A DNA stretch of 64,000 nucleotides from Symsagittifera roscoffensis (Eukaryota > Xenacoelomorpha > Acoela > Convolutidae), in contig NC_087065.1 in NCBI RefSeq assembly GCF_963678635.1, forward strand, positions 77,567,396 to 77,631,395. Direction: 5' to 3'. The notes below the pieces were generated by a model. The model made no database searches. It was not told the origin of the DNA and was given only the letters and a program-made list of their open reading frames with translations. Position numbers and translations under genes: made by a program. Shown here piece after piece: positions 63,808 to 64,000 of the stretch. How positions within the stretch are numbered: the stretch's first letter is position 1; every line of letters begins with the position of its first letter.

Positions 63808-64000
63808 ATGTCCCAACACCGAAGAACAAGAGATCCAACTTTCACAAAGAAGAAGATTTTTGACTGTTCCAACACTTGAGCAGGTAGTCTTGGGACAGCA
63901 CGAAGTGTCCCAACACTTGGACGAAGGGTCTTGGGACAGGGCGAAGTGTCCCAACAGTTGAGCAGGTAGTCTTGCGACAGCACGAAGTGTCCCAACACTT
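63808..64000. repeat. 41-bp satellite repeat, start of array
   Basis: Three full 41-bp units (63865-63905, 63906-63946, 63947-63987) and a partial unit running off the window, with a degenerate start near 63808. Each unit begins TGTCCCAAC and has TTGGGACA about 20 bases later, so every unit can form an 8-bp hairpin (one arm is mutated in unit 3, TTGCGACA). The array probably continues beyond the window. Confidence 0.8.

Noticed and set aside
63808-64000. Possible CRISPR array at the right end
   Set aside because: Units are contiguous 41-bp repeats with no unique spacers, and the window is eukaryotic.

Overview
The window looks like animal nuclear DNA, most likely from a nematode. It has retroelements of Ty3/gypsy and CR1 type, a CR1-like LINE whose ORF1 is an SGNH esterase and whose ORF2 starts with a PHD-like zinc finger, and AT-rich spacers of the 'aaaattttcaaaatttcg' kind. 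I found no host protein gene, tRNA or rRNA. The species assignment is inference. Nearly everything recognisable is a transposable element, mostly decayed.

Left part (1-16820, + strand): a giant Ty3/gypsy-like element cut by the window edge inside Gag. It encodes the Gag zinc-knuckle end, protease, reverse transcriptase, RNase H, integrase, and a conserved post-integrase ORF (about 5918-6984). After a 395-bp spacer with a good 3' splice site comes a very long extra coding region (7380-16125, about 2,690 codons once a LINE fragment is removed). It carries a coiled coil, an SGNH/GDSL hydrolase domain with all catalytic residues, a second degenerate SGNH-like domain and several unrecognised domains. 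A smaller ORF with a signal-peptide-like N-terminus follows (16152-16820).

Middle (13869-28380): an internal fragment of a CR1-like LINE sits inside the giant ORF. A complete LINE lay further downstream. Unequal recombination between the two LINE copies explains a 6.2/5.5-kb tandem duplication (13869-20040 and 20041-25574), followed by a LINE with endonuclease and RT (25412-28380) that runs into a 200-base gap. The LINE esterase gene is interrupted twice per unit by structured repeats of 660-873 bp with 14-bp imperfect terminal inverted repeats and conserved, covarying hairpins.

Right-centre (28581-57770, minus strand): a second giant element converges on the first across the gap. Its 3' giant ORF (36956 to 28878) and terminal signal-peptide ORF (28831 to 28581, cut by the gap) match the + copy in order, spacing and total length. 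Upstream of it lies a train of five rearranged gag-pol units in one orientation (A 57770-53133, B 53132-48369, C 48368-43640, D1 43639-42290, D2 42289-37360) with shared internal deletions and no recognisable LTR between them.

Far right (57771-64000): non-coding, AT-rich DNA with more of the structured repeats (59528-62392), recurrent GGAGGGT motifs, and the start of a 41-bp satellite at the window end.

The main novelty is a Ty3/gypsy element with a conserved 8-kb 3' ORF containing SGNH hydrolase domains, seen twice. The two copies have their stops and frameshifts in different places, so the ancestral element probably encoded one giant protein, probably expressed from a spliced RNA.
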